The notes: generated by a model not told the origin, from the letters alone. Numbered from the stretch's first letter, positions 8,695 to 16,415 are shown. The stretch: 64,000 nucleotides of DNA from UBA4874 sp002399435 (GCA_036823195.1 DAISGI010000006.1:1-64000); one strand, 5' to 3'. Program-made: numbers and translations.

Positions 8695-8752
8695 GCTTTT
8701 TCGCCTCCTGGCTGTCCCGTTATTATAATATCTGTCATGCCTTTTCGCCTCC
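8678..8752. repeat. Direct repeat duplicating the permease start region
   Basis: Two 31-bp copies (8678-8708 and 8722-8752, one mismatch, offset 44 bases). Each carries the ribosome binding site GGAGGCGAAAA and the start ATGACAGATATTATAAT of the permease gene. The promoter-proximal copy makes a short upstream frame; the distal copy is the true permease start. Confidence 0.9.
8691..8738 (-). CDS. Possible 15-codon upstream ORF coupled to the permease
   Basis: The duplicated start region gives ATG at 8738 with the same GGAGGC ribosome binding site, reading MTDIIITGQPGGEKA and stopping at TGA 8693-8691. That stop overlaps the permease ATG (ATGA), the classic geometry for translational coupling. 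The peptide has no recognised function, and the frame may simply be a by-product of the tandem duplication. Confidence 0.4.
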   Translation of the reverse strand: MTDIIITGQPGGEKA

Positions 8753-8759
8753 AGACTGT

Positions 8760-9782
8760 TCAGGATTTTCCCTGATGTTCCTCTATCCTGTCAAACATTT
8801 CTCCTGCGGGTCCGGTCAGCTCCTCCGGTATGGAAATCCCAAGATTTTTGGCAGCGGCGGTGTTCCCGTAAAAGGAAGCTTCCTTACATACCTTAAAAGG
8901 AATTTCCCCTGCCTTTGCTTCGCCCTTCAGCACTCTGGCTGCCATTTTTCCGGTCTGAATGCCCAGTTCATAATAATCCAGCCCGACAGCAGCCAGACAT
9001 CCGATTTTGACCTGCTCAATCTCGCTGCCAAAGACCGGGATCCCTTTCCGGTCCGCTTTCTCCAGGATCAACGGGAGGGAACTGACCACCGTATTATCCG
9101 TCAGATTACAAAGGCAATCGACTTTGGCAAGCAGTTGATCCGCTGCCAGCGGAATATCGGCCGCTACGGAAATTCCGCTTTCCACAATTTTAAAATCATG
9201 GGCAGGCGCCGCGTCGCGGTACTCCTGAACGGTGGAAATGGAATTGACTTCACTGGTGCTGTACAGAATACCAATTTTCTTTGCATCCGGCAGAATGGTT
9301 CGAATCATTTCCAGCTGCTTTTCCACGGGAAGCCGGTCACTGGTTCCGGTGACGTTCCCGGTCGGGGTACCATCCTCCCTGGCCAGCTCCGCTGCGACGG
9401 GATCGTTGACGGCGGTGTAGATCACCGGAATATCTGCTTTTCCCGCCGCACGGAAAGCGCTCTGCGCCATCGGCGTGCCAATGGCGGCAATCAGATCTGT
9501 CCTGCCGGCAGCAATACTGTCTGCAATCTGATTGGCAGTGCCTCCATCTGCCTGCGCATTTTCATACCGAACCTTCAGATTTTTGCCCTCCGTAAAGCCT
9601 TCCTCTGCAAGCCCGGCGAGAAATCCTTTCCTGCAGTTGTCCAGCGAACCGTGCTCCGCATACTGCGCAATCCCCACCGCATACTTTCCTGCCGCCGCTC
9701 CTTTTCCCGTACATCCGGAAGCTGCAATGAGAAGCAAACCAAGTGCAGACAGCATCGCCGATATCTGTTTCATCCGTTTCAT
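8760..9782 (-). CDS. ABC transporter substrate-binding lipoprotein (PF04392 type)
   Basis: 340 residues from the ATG at 9782, chosen because GGGAGG lies seven bases upstream; a TTG further up overlaps that site. A lipoprotein signal peptide ends in the lipobox IAASGC, so the mature protein is anchored at the outer face of the membrane by a diacylglyceryl cysteine. The two-lobed binding-protein body follows, with AQYAEHGSLDNCRKGF, a VIYTAVNDPVAAEL segment and GTSDRLPVEKQLEMI, all typical of the ABC_sub_bind family used by TrpX-like importers. First gene of the importer, directly behind the T-box. Confidence 0.9.
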   Translation of the reverse strand: MKRMKQISAMLSALGLLLIAASGCTGKGAAAGKYAVGIAQYAEHGSLDNCRKGFLAGLAEEGFTEGKNLKVRYENAQADGGTANQIADSIAAGRTDLIAAIGTPMAQSAFRAAGKADIPVIYTAVNDPVAAELAREDGTPTGNVTGTSDRLPVEKQLEMIRTILPDAKKIGILYSTSEVNSISTVQEYRDAAPAHDFKIVESGISVAADIPLAADQLLAKVDCLCNLTDNTVVSSLPLILEKADRKGIPVFGSEIEQVKIGCLAAVGLDYYELGIQTGKMAARVLKGEAKAGEIPFKVCKEASFYGNTAAAKNLGISIPEELTGPAGEMFDRIEEHQGKS

Positions 9783-9870
9783 CTGACATCCTCCCAAATT
9801 GATTTTTCACTTAAAAATCCGCTGCTTCCCTACCATTATCCGGACGGTATGCTCCCGTGGCTCCCCCAAA

Positions 9871-9903
9871 AAAACAAAAACGCCTCAAGCATTGCCTGAG
9901 ACG
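9871..9903 (-). terminator. T-box-controlled intrinsic terminator
   Basis: On the minus strand CGTCTCA pairs with TGAGGCG (one G-U pair), followed by a T-rich tail. It lies just after the T-box sequence, which pairs alternatively to form the antiterminator when uncharged tRNA is bound. It ends about 90 bases before the binding-protein start. Confidence 0.88.
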
Positions 9904-10225
9904 AATAATTCCGTGGTGCCACTCAAATTGACATAAGTCCACTCTCTTCCTATACCATCATATAGGCCATATCAAATAACGGGTATGGTTCCGTCAACGC
10001 CTACTTCGATGCCGGATCTCCCTTTCTATCTCTGGAATATCCGGAAAAAGGACTCCTTGTCCGGTTCCTTTTAAAACTGCCGGATCCAGGTATCCCGTCA
10101 TCTTTCGGGCTGCCCTCGAAAGCCCATTCGGCTTAAAACTCCATATCGCATTCCCAACAACAGCGACTCTCTGCAATGTCGTAAAAAAGCCTACTCCTCT
10201 TTCTCAACGGTTTTTCAATTGATGG
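9904..10225 (-). promoter_or_regulatory. T-box riboswitch, best read as tRNA-Trp specific
   Basis: About 320-base leader RNA on the minus strand. Stem I shows AGTA (loop-E 5' side) before GGCTT, an AGAGAG bulge element, then AAGCC-GAA-UGG-G, giving a specifier codon UGG (Trp) at 10126-10124 followed by a purine. The antiterminator T-box reads TGAGTGGCACCACGGAA (9925-9909). Its acceptor-pairing bases UGGC call for a tRNA ending GCCA, that is discriminator G73, which fits bacterial tRNA-Trp. A one-base shift would read GGG (Gly), but tRNA-Gly usually has U73 and would need UGGA. When Trp-tRNA is uncharged the downstream importer would be switched on. The specifier is read by eye. Confidence 0.85.
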
Positions 10226-10229
10226 CTTT

Positions 10230-10258
10230 ATGGTAATTCATTTATGCAGCTTTGTCAA
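10230..10258 (-). promoter_or_regulatory. SigA-type promoter for the T-box/importer operon
   Basis: TTGACA (10258-10253), 17-base spacer, TACCAT (10235-10230) on the minus strand. The predicted start near 10223 begins the T-box leader. Confidence 0.78.
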
Positions 10259-10310
10259 TACCAATTTCCTGAGTTTCCAGGGCAATCACCCTTAATGTGA
10301 TATATTTATA

Positions 10311-10478
10311 TTGGGAACAACGCTCTTTTCAATTTGTTCAGGAAAAGAATATCTTTTCAAGCATGGTACCTTTTCCGATTCACTTGGACATATCGTAACA
10401 GCTGTTTGTATGATTACAACTTGTGCAATTTATTGGGCTAAACGTTGTCTGAATGCTCGAAAATATCGTGATGAATAA
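10311..10478 (+). CDS. Small open frame, possible gene remnant
   Basis: 55 codons from TTG at 10311 to TAA at 10478, with a hydrophobic central segment (GHIVTAVCMITTCAIYWAK) followed by basic residues, as in a small membrane protein or the end of a larger one. There is no convincing ribosome binding site; the frame opens just upstream at 10296. Codon use looks more AT-rich than the neighbouring genes. It is not recognised and may be noncoding. Confidence 0.2.
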   Translation: MGTTLFSICSGKEYLFKHGTFSDSLGHIVTAVCMITTCAIYWAKRCLNARKYRDE

Positions 10479-10694
10479 ATCGTTTCCATCAACGGAACTT
10501 TTTTATGGTTAGGCATATAAGCGATGACTCTATAATGGGCCTATCGTCCTTTACTTTGAATCCAGTTTCGCTCTATAAGCCACCCTTTGCTGTGATTGTT
10601 TTCCGGTGATACTTAATATTCTTGTGTGGCGAAGCCGCGAGTCCGGTCCTGTAAAACATTTAAGAACAAAAAGGTACGCTTTTTTTATATAGCT

Positions 10695-10740
10695 AAAAAG
10701 TCTGAAATGCGCTTTGTTGATTCGCGCTTTCAGACTTTTT
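10695..10740. terminator. Strong bidirectional terminator hairpin
   Basis: AAAAAGTCTGAAA (10695-10707) pairs with TTTCAGACTTTTT (10728-10740), extended by GCGC/GCGC with one bulge. Because the stem ends in A5/T5 it works on either strand. It would end minus-strand transcription from the NYN gene and any plus-strand transcript from the 10.5 kb promoter-like site. Confidence 0.85.
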
Positions 10741-10779
10741 CCTTCTCGCAACTGTCAAAGACGGGACTTGCTCCAATTG

Positions 10780-10811
10780 CAGGGCGGAGCATGGCTGCAT
10801 GCCCCGCCCTG
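10780..10811 (-). other. GC-rich stem-loop downstream of the NYN gene
   Basis: CAGGGCGG-x-GCATG pairs with CATGC-x-CCGCCCTG around a four-base loop. On the minus strand the odd pair becomes G-U, so the whole 14-bp stem pairs. There is no T tail, so it may be an mRNA 3' stabiliser rather than a terminator. Confidence 0.6.
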
Positions 10812-10860
10812 TCAGTCACAGATTTCACAGGATCCACAGGAAGACCTGGGGGTCCTTCCA

Positions 10861-11844
10861 TCAGAGGATTTTGATCAGCATGGTCTTTGCCTCGTTGAAT
10901 TCGATCCTTATGATCTTCTCCTTTTCGAGACGCTTCATCATGTCGCTGAACTTTTTAAATCCAATCTGACGTTCGTCAAAATCCGGATACTTTTTCTGAA
11001 GCTCAGACTTGATGATACTGGGATTGACACGGTTAAATCCGCTGCTTTTCAGCTTGTTCAGCAGGCTCTGCAAAATATTGACCCAATTGGACTTGCTGAT
11101 CTCCCCCGACATATTTTTTTGATTACCGAGTAATTTTACTTTCAGGGAGTTGTTGTCACCGAAGACCTTTATGGTATGGTATCGGGTCTCCATAACATTC
11201 AACAGTTTGCCAAAGGAACTATAGCCGTAGCTCTTCTCGCTGAACTCCGGCCGCAGACGCAGCAACGTCTTTTTCAGTTCACTGACAAACATAGTACCGT
11301 CCGTATCTGCCTGATCGCTGATGATTTTTTCCAGAACCTCTGAAAGATCATCCGGATCACTGTAGGTATCGTCTTCTTCGTCCGATGCCGGGCTGGAAGA
11401 ATCCGTCGTAACGGATTCCAGAAAAATAAACTCATTGCATGCCTTGATAAATATGTTGGAAGCCACTTCGGAACGGGAAATGCCCAACACATACTTACCC
11501 ATGGACTTTAGTTTCCCGACCAGGGGGGTATAGTCACTGTCGCCGGACACGATACAGAAACAGTCTATCAGGTCATTGGTATAAGCGACATCCAGAGCAT
11601 CGATGACCAGCTGAATATCCAGATTGTTTTTCTGGTTTACACCGTACTTGATGGATGGCAGGACATTGAAGGTATTGGAAAGCAATACCTCCTTCAGTCC
11701 GGAGAAAGCCTCCTGATAACCGTACACCTTGCCAATCAGAATGTCGCCTTTTATCTTGACCTTCTCTATGACACGATTCAGGGTGATGACTTTGCCACCG
11801 GTGTTTTCCAGATCAATGAATATTGCAAAATTATTTTTATCCAT
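10861..11844 (-). CDS. NYN-domain protein with two OST-HTH/LOTUS domains
   Basis: 327 residues from the ATG at 11844, which has TGGAG eight bases upstream; the open frame extends further up without a better start. The N-terminal NYN (PIN-like, LabA/DUF88) domain shows FIDLEN (Asp11, Asn14), NLDIQL (Asp76), DALD and SGDSDY (Asp102, Asp104), the acidic metal-binding set of this predicted nuclease fold. An acidic linker (about 150-175) follows. Two OST-HTH/LOTUS-like winged helices come next: about 178-245 (FVSELKKTLLRLRPEF) and about 265-327 (IIKSELQKKYPDF). LOTUS domains bind RNA, so an RNA-cleaving or RNA-binding role is likely. It follows the nitroreductase gene by 58 bases and may be cotranscribed. 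Confidence 0.85.
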   Translation of the reverse strand: MDKNNFAIFIDLENTGGKVITLNRVIEKVKIKGDILIGKVYGYQEAFSGLKEVLLSNTFNVLPSIKYGVNQKNNLDIQLVIDALDVAYTNDLIDCFCIVSGDSDYTPLVGKLKSMGKYVLGISRSEVASNIFIKACNEFIFLESVTTDSSSPASDEEDDTYSDPDDLSEVLEKIISDQADTDGTMFVSELKKTLLRLRPEFSEKSYGYSSFGKLLNVMETRYHTIKVFGDNNSLKVKLLGNQKNMSGEISKSNWVNILQSLLNKLKSSGFNRVNPSIIKSELQKKYPDFDERQIGFKKFSDMMKRLEKEKIIRIEFNEAKTMLIKIL

Positions 11845-11902
11845 ACACACTCCAGATTTCTTATATTTTTCATTCCTGCTCCGGCATTTCTCTATCCATC
11901 CA

Positions 11903-12412
11903 TTACCATTTTTCATAATGAATCCTGGAAGGATCAAGCCGGTCTCCCGCTTTGGGCTCCTCCGCCGGATAGCCAACGGCTATCAATGCAATGGGAACAA
12001 CACTTTGAGGAAACGAAAGCGTTTGCTTTAAGTAACGCGAAACATCCGCTCCGGTGCGAACTCCGCACCACACCGCACCCAGACCCAGCCCATGGGCCGC
12101 GAGAAGCAGATTCTGGGCTGCCGCAGAACAATCGTTCAGAAGAAAGTCATGCGTCTCCTGCACACTTTCATCTCCGCAGACCACGATACAGCAAGCAGCC
12201 TGTCCAATGGGCCTGTGATACCTTTGAATCCTTGAAATCACGGCAAGCTGCTCCCTGTCCCGTATCACAACAAAATGCCAGGGCCTTTTGTTGTTGGCGG
12301 ATGGGGCGCACATGGCAGCCTCCAGTAATTTCTTCAGAGTCTCCTCATCAATGGGCCGATCGGTATAGGATCGGATGCTTCGCCTCGTTTGAATTGCCTG
12401 AAGTACATCCAT
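11903..12412 (-). CDS. Nitroreductase-family flavoprotein
   Basis: 169 residues. The FMN-binding N-terminal motif RRSIRSYTDRPID, a PSANNKRPWHFVV loop near residue 40 and GLGAVWCGV near 113 are typical of the small nitroreductase family (PF00881). Such enzymes use NAD(P)H and FMN to reduce nitro-aromatics, quinones or related electrophiles; the substrate cannot be told. Length is at the short end of the family but complete. The ribosome binding site GGAGGTG precedes the ATG. It is behind an extended -10 promoter and in front of the NYN gene. Confidence 0.9.
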   Translation of the reverse strand: MDVLQAIQTRRSIRSYTDRPIDEETLKKLLEAAMCAPSANNKRPWHFVVIRDREQLAVISRIQRYHRPIGQAACCIVVCGDESVQETHDFLLNDCSAAAQNLLLAAHGLGLGAVWCGVRTGADVSRYLKQTLSFPQSVVPIALIAVGYPAEEPKAGDRLDPSRIHYEKW

Positions 12413-12514
12413 AGATTACACACCTCCTTTCTTTTATCATCCTTCCCGTTCCTAACGTTCTCCTGCTGCCCTTGCAGCCGGTCACGAGGGATGGCCATTC
12501 ATCCCACTTTCCTG

Positions 12515-12523
12515 ATTATACCA
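12515..12523 (-). promoter_or_regulatory. Extended -10 promoter for the nitroreductase gene
   Basis: TGGTATAAT on the minus strand matches an extended -10 (TGnTATAAT). No good -35 is seen at 17 bases, as is common for extended -10 promoters. It is about 100 bases upstream of the nitroreductase ATG. Confidence 0.55.
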
Positions 12524-12530
12524 CATTTGA

Positions 12531-12770
12531 TTGTCCTATGGCGAGAAATTTCAGCGACCGTCTTTCAGCAATCATCTTTCAGCAANNNNNNNNNNNNNNN
12601 NNNNNNNNNNNNNNNNNNNNNNNNNNNNNNNNNNNNNNNNNNNNNNNNNNNNNNNNNNNNNNNNNNNNNNNNNNNNNNNNNNNNNTTGTCCTATGGCGAG
12701 AAATTTCAGCGACCGTCTTTCAGCAATCATCTTTCAGCAATCATCTTTCAGCAACCATCTTCACAGCAAA
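12531..12770. repeat. 14-bp tandem repeat at the 3' end of pepV, interrupted by an assembly gap
   Basis: On the minus strand units of the type GATGATTGCTGAAA repeat from within the last codons of pepV (its TGA stop is inside the first unit), at least three to four times. A 100-N gap (12586-12685) interrupts it. The 55 bases before the gap (12531-12585) are identical to the 55 after it (12686-12740), so the gap is probably an unresolved repeat and not lost sequence. Confidence 0.85.
12586..12685. other. Assembly gap of 100 N
   Basis: Exactly 100 N flanked by a 55-bp duplicate. It lies in the repeat between pepV and the nitroreductase gene; no gene appears to be interrupted. Confidence 0.95.
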
Positions 12771-14157
12771 GAGCGGCAATGGCATGAGCATAGATTTTTG
12801 TATGGAGAATGAGATCGTCCACAAAAATATGCTCATCCGTTTCATGGGCAAGCTCCGGACGGCCGGGAAACAGCGCTCCAAATGCCACCGCATTCTTCAT
12901 TGCCCTCGCATAAGTCCCTCCGCCGATGGACAGGACCTTTGCGGGCTGTCCGGTCTGCTCCGTGTACACCTTCTTCAGCGTCTCAATCAGAAAACCTTCC
13001 TCAGGTACGTGCAGGGGAGCCTGGGCATTGCAGCACTCCACCCCGATGCCGGTACCTTTCACAGCGCTTCGCAGGATGTCCATAATCTGATCCTGGCTGT
13101 AGCTGACCGGATAGCGGATATCGATCTCCGCCTCCCCATGGGCCTGATCCACCAGAATGGTCCCAAGGTTTAAGGTCAGGGCGCCGGACACTTCATCCCT
13201 CAAATCCAGGTTCAGGCCGGCACCGGTGGTATCCACACCGATTTTGTTGTTCAGGAACAGAAGAAACTGCTCCATCTCACTGTCACCCAGCCCCATGGTA
13301 CTCAGAAAAGCCAGCATTCTGCCAATGGCATTGCTTCCCTTTTCCGGCGTGCTCGCATGGGCGGATACCCCCTTGGATCGTATCCGGATCCCCGTGTCCT
13401 CACAGAAGTCGGCGGTCAGCTCATAGCCGGAATACTGCTCCATACTGTGAAGATGCGTCAGGATTTTGTCCTGATCCCCCGTGGGCAGAAAGCAGCAGGT
13501 GCATTCATCCGGCACCATATTGGGACGATGTCCTCCCGTCAGAGACTTGATTTTCACGGCAGAGTCCGCCCCCGCGGCAAAGTCCTTTTTCAGTTTGAAG
13601 GCCAGAATTCCCTTTTCCACATTGATGATTGGATAATCCGCATCCGGCGTGACTCCAAAGTCCGGCATGGGCTCCCTTTGGAAATAGGTCTCCATGTCCT
13701 TCCATCCGCTTTCTTCATCCGTGCCAAAAATGATCCGGACCTTCCGCTTCATCTTTCTGCCGGACTCCATGACGGCTTTCATGCCATACAGTGCGCCGAT
13801 GGTGGGGCCTTTGTCGTCCGCCGTGCCCCGTCCATACATCCTGCCGTCCACAATTCGGGCCTCATAGGGCGGACAGGTCCATCCGCTTCCCTCCGGTACC
13901 ACATCCAGATGACCGAGAATTGCCATGGTCTCGTCTCCCTGACCGAACTCCGCGAAGCCGGCGTATCCGTCAATATTCTTTACGCGGAATCCCAGCCTTT
14001 CCGCTAAAGCCAACGCATTGCGCAGCGCATGATCCACATTCTTCCCGAATGGCTTCCCCGGCAGCGGGGATGCCTCCACACTGGGGATCCGTACGATGTC
14101 CTGCACCGACCGGATCACATCCTCCCGGTGCTCCTCAACGTATTTGTTACAATCCAT
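12748..14157 (-). CDS. pepV: Dipeptidase PepV (M20 metallopeptidase)
   Basis: 469 residues from the ATG at 14157; a GTG six codons upstream lies inside the ribosome binding site GGAGGGGAG. The length is that of PepV. M20 metal ligands and catalytic residues are visible: GHLDVVPEG near 85 (His, Asp), GRGTADDKGP near 117 (bridging Asp), FGTDEESGWKD near 150 (catalytic Glu), PDADYPIINVEKG near 175. A lid domain and the C-terminal GGGTYARA and HETDEHI motifs follow. It cleaves dipeptides with an unblocked N-terminus in the cytoplasm and would process peptides brought in by importers such as the Opp system encoded nearby. Its 3' end carries a stop-codon-spanning tandem repeat. Confidence 0.93.
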   Translation of the reverse strand: MDCNKYVEEHREDVIRSVQDIVRIPSVEASPLPGKPFGKNVDHALRNALALAERLGFRVKNIDGYAGFAEFGQGDETMAILGHLDVVPEGSGWTCPPYEARIVDGRMYGRGTADDKGPTIGALYGMKAVMESGRKMKRKVRIIFGTDEESGWKDMETYFQREPMPDFGVTPDADYPIINVEKGILAFKLKKDFAAGADSAVKIKSLTGGHRPNMVPDECTCCFLPTGDQDKILTHLHSMEQYSGYELTADFCEDTGIRIRSKGVSAHASTPEKGSNAIGRMLAFLSTMGLGDSEMEQFLLFLNNKIGVDTTGAGLNLDLRDEVSGALTLNLGTILVDQAHGEAEIDIRYPVSYSQDQIMDILRSAVKGTGIGVECCNAQAPLHVPEEGFLIETLKKVYTEQTGQPAKVLSIGGGTYARAMKNAVAFGALFPGRPELAHETDEHIFVDDLILHTKIYAHAIAALCCEDGC

Positions 14158-14216
14158 TTGTCTTCTCCCCTCCACGTTTTTTCAATCCGTTCTTGTTCCA
14201 TCTGATCTTTTTCAGT

Positions 14217-14268
14217 CATTCCCTTTCAAGCATTCCCTTTCAATCATTCCCTTTCAATCATTCCTTTA
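14217..14268. repeat. 14-bp tandem repeat at the 3' end of yitT
   Basis: Three close copies of CATTCCCTTTCAAT (plus strand) at 14217-14258 and a fourth degenerate copy that runs into the last codons of the yitT gene, so the yitT TGA stop lies within the array. Confidence 0.85.
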
Positions 14269-15079
14269 AAAATCCTTTTCCCTCCACCTCACGGGTATCA
14301 ATAATGGACAGAAAGGCGTCAGGATCAATCCTTTTGACAATATCCCGCACCCGGGCGAGCTCCATCACCCGGACAACCATATAGATCAACTTCCGCTGCT
14401 TTTTTGTATAAGCGCCTTCTGCTTCAATAAAGGTAATGCCCCGTTTCACCTTTCGAAACAGCTCATCCGCAATTTCCTGACAGGAATCGGAAACAATGAT
14501 AATGGTCTTGCTGTGATTGAACCCTTCCTGAATGGAATCAATCACCTTGTTCCCCACGAAGATGGAAACCAGGGTCAGCATGGCCATTTCCACATCAAAC
14601 AGAAATGCGGCAATCGTCAGAATGATGCCGTTCATCGCCAGACCAATGCCGCCGATACTGAAGGAAAAATATTTGTTGATGATAATGGCTATGATATCCG
14701 TACCGCCCAGGGATCCCCGGTTCTTGATCACCATACCCGTGCCGATGCCGGAAATCAGCCCGCCGAAAATGGCCGCCACCATGGGATCCTTTACCGGGAT
14801 CACCCATGCCCTTGTCAGGGATAAAAACAGGGAAGAACTAAGGATGCCAACGACACTCAGCCAGGTAAAGCGCTTGCCGATCATGCGATAGCTTCCAAAA
14901 AACAGGGGGATGTTCAAAACAGCCACAGACAGACCCGTTGGCAGATGAAATAAGTATTCCAGCATCATCGCTACGCCGGTCAATCCTCCGCTCAGCAGAT
15001 GATGAGGAAGAAACAGGGCATTGATCGCCACGGAATAGATAAAGCTGCCCAACAGTATGGTAAAAGTCCGGAATATCAT
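14258..15079 (-). CDS. YitT-family membrane protein (DUF161/DUF2179)
   Basis: 273 residues. Five to six membrane helices occupy about 5-185 (for example near 5-25, 45-65, 75-93, 100-118 and 140-165), and a soluble DUF2179 domain follows (about 195-273, with TIIIVSD and GITFIEAEGAYTKKQ). This layout is the YitT/YpjC/YqfU family of Bacillota, whose substrate is unknown. The ATG at 15079 has a poor ribosome binding site. A strong GGAGGAGG lies ten bases before an in-frame CTG at 15100, so translation may begin seven codons upstream at a non-AUG codon. It precedes pepV by 100 bases on the same strand. Confidence 0.88.
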   Translation of the reverse strand: MIFRTFTILLGSFIYSVAINALFLPHHLLSGGLTGVAMMLEYLFHLPTGLSVAVLNIPLFFGSYRMIGKRFTWLSVVGILSSSLFLSLTRAWVIPVKDPMVAAIFGGLISGIGTGMVIKNRGSLGGTDIIAIIINKYFSFSIGGIGLAMNGIILTIAAFLFDVEMAMLTLVSIFVGNKVIDSIQEGFNHSKTIIIVSDSCQEIADELFRKVKRGITFIEAEGAYTKKQRKLIYMVVRVMELARVRDIVKRIDPDAFLSIIDTREVEGKGFLKE

Positions 15080-15145
15080 ATTCCTTTGTCCCTTGCTCAG
15101 GATAAAGATCCCTCCTCCCCTGGGAACTTCTCTCGTTTCCTTACC

Positions 15146-15154
15146 AGTATACCA
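15146..15154 (-). promoter_or_regulatory. Extended -10 promoter for yitT
   Basis: TGGTATACT on the minus strand matches TGnTATAnT. The -35 region is weak. It is about 65 bases upstream of yitT and is divergent from the nagB promoter. Confidence 0.5.
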
Positions 15155-15192
15155 TAAAGAACCTTCTCCGATAGTATGCCATTGAATATATT

Positions 15193-15221
15193 TTAAATTT
15201 ATTGTGATGTTGTGTTATAAT
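15193..15221 (+). promoter_or_regulatory. Promoter for nagB
   Basis: TTAAAT (15193-15198), 17-base spacer, TATAAT (15216-15221), with an extended -10 TG. Predicted start near 15228, about 39 bases before the nagB ATG. Confidence 0.7.
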
Positions 15222-15266
15222 GTAGACAATCCTATCAGGAAATAGTTTTATCAGGAGGTCAGAAAT

Positions 15267-15998
15267 ATGCAGTTATTTATCGATACAGAGAAAGCCTGTG
15301 ATGAAAAGGCCGCTTTGGAGATTGTAAATCAAATCGAAAGCAAACCCGATACCATACTGGGACTTGCCACGGGTTCCACCCCTATCGGCATGTATCAAAG
15401 ACTCGTGAAGAAATACCAGGATGGGGAAATCCATTTCAATCATGTCCGCACCTTTAATCTGGACGAATATGTCGGCCTTCCAAAGGATCATCCCTGCAGC
15501 TACTATTATTTTATGCAGGAGAATCTTTTCAAGGCAGTGGATCTGGATCCTGAAGCTTCCTCCCTTCCGGACGGGACCGCAGCCGATCCGGAAAAGGAAT
15601 GCCTGGAGTATGAAAAAAAACTGGAAGCAGCGGGAGGCATCGATCTTCAGGTACTGGGGATCGGCCGCAACGGGCATATCGGATTCAATGAACCCGGAAC
15701 GCCCTTCAACGCCGTTACCCATGTGGTACCATTGACGCAAAGTACCATTGATGCAAATTCCAGATTTTTTGACAATGCGGATCAGGTTCCCCGCCGGGCG
15801 CTATCCATGGGGATTAAAACCATTATGCACGCAAGAAAAATTCTTTTGATCGCCAAAGGGGAAGACAAGGCGGATGCGGTACAAAAAGCCCTGCAGGGTC
15901 CGATTACCCCCAATGTTCCGGCATCTGTCCTTCAGCTGCATCCCAATGTAACCGTAATTCTGGATCACGCTGCAGCAGGAAAACTGAAGATGCAATGA
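15267..15998 (+). CDS. nagB: Glucosamine-6-phosphate deaminase
   Basis: 243 residues, the normal length for the bacterial monomer type. It converts glucosamine-6-phosphate to fructose-6-phosphate and ammonia, feeding amino sugars into glycolysis. Motifs: LGLATGSTPIGMY near 31-43 (phosphate loop), FNLDEYVGLP near 63-72 (catalytic Asp), GIGRNGHIGFNEPGTPF near 130-146 (ring-opening His and its acid partner) and the basic ITPNVPASVLQLHP end. It is a single-gene unit with its own promoter, an AGGAGG ribosome binding site and a terminator; no nagA or regulator is beside it. Confidence 0.96.
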   Translation: MQLFIDTEKACDEKAALEIVNQIESKPDTILGLATGSTPIGMYQRLVKKYQDGEIHFNHVRTFNLDEYVGLPKDHPCSYYYFMQENLFKAVDLDPEASSLPDGTAADPEKECLEYEKKLEAAGGIDLQVLGIGRNGHIGFNEPGTPFNAVTHVVPLTQSTIDANSRFFDNADQVPRRALSMGIKTIMHARKILLIAKGEDKADAVQKALQGPITPNVPASVLQLHPNVTVILDHAAAGKLKMQ

Positions 15999-16104
15999 GA
16001 TTAAGATGCGGGAGGATCGTTCGATTTCCCCGGCAGGAAAGTATCCCCGCAGCATAACATTTGATATTTTCCCAAATGGAATCCTTAAAAAGAAATAAAA
16101 GCCC

Positions 16105-16137
16105 AAAAAAAGGTCCGTCGGATTGACGGACCTTTTT
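16105..16137 (+). terminator. Intrinsic terminator of nagB
   Basis: AGGTCCGTC (16111-16119) pairs with GACGGACCT (16125-16133) around a five-base loop, followed by TTTTT. An A-run upstream makes it potentially bidirectional. Confidence 0.92.
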
Positions 16138-16209
16138 CCATGCGCAATTTGTTACCCTGCACAATTCCTCTCTCAGTTTATAAAAGTCCATTTATAAAAC
16201 TTTCATATA

Positions 16210-16284
16210 ACTTCGGATCAGCATGCCAGACTTCGGATCAGCATGCCAGGCAAGTTTCCCTTAATCTTCAATATCCGCATACTG
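16210..16284. repeat. 20-bp tandem repeat and duplicated gap flank downstream of oppA
   Basis: Two identical 20-bp units starting ACTTCGGATCAGCATGCCAG at 16210-16229 and 16230-16249. The segment 16230-16284 is identical to 16385-16439 on the other side of the gap and holds a second copy of the oppA 3' end. Confidence 0.88.
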
Positions 16285-16384
16285 NNNNNNNNNNNNNNNN
16301 NNNNNNNNNNNNNNNNNNNNNNNNNNNNNNNNNNNNNNNNNNNNNNNNNNNNNNNNNNNNNNNNNNNNNNNNNNNNNNNNNNNN
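16285..16384. other. Assembly gap of 100 N
   Basis: Exactly 100 N between two identical 55-bp flanks. The right flank holds the true oppA end; the left flank is probably the same DNA counted twice. Confidence 0.95.
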
Positions 16385-16415
16385 ACTTCGGATCAGCATG
16401 CCAGGCAAGTTTCCC

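Larger units (their letters stand above)
10259..10860. other. 600-bp intergenic stretch with no confident gene
   Basis: Between the T-box promoter and the NYN gene. It holds one small plus-strand open frame (10311-10478), a plus-strand promoter-like pair (TTAGGC at 10509-10514, 16 bases, TATAAT at 10531-10536), a strong bidirectional terminator hairpin (10695-10740) and a GC-rich hairpin (10780-10811). No known RNA family or insertion sequence was recognised. It may be a degraded gene or carry a small RNA of about 200 bases. Confidence 0.5.

Noticed and set aside
10551..10751. A 66-codon minus-strand open frame in the 10.6 kb spacer
   Set aside because: It runs through the terminator hairpin, has no ribosome binding site and no recognisable motif.
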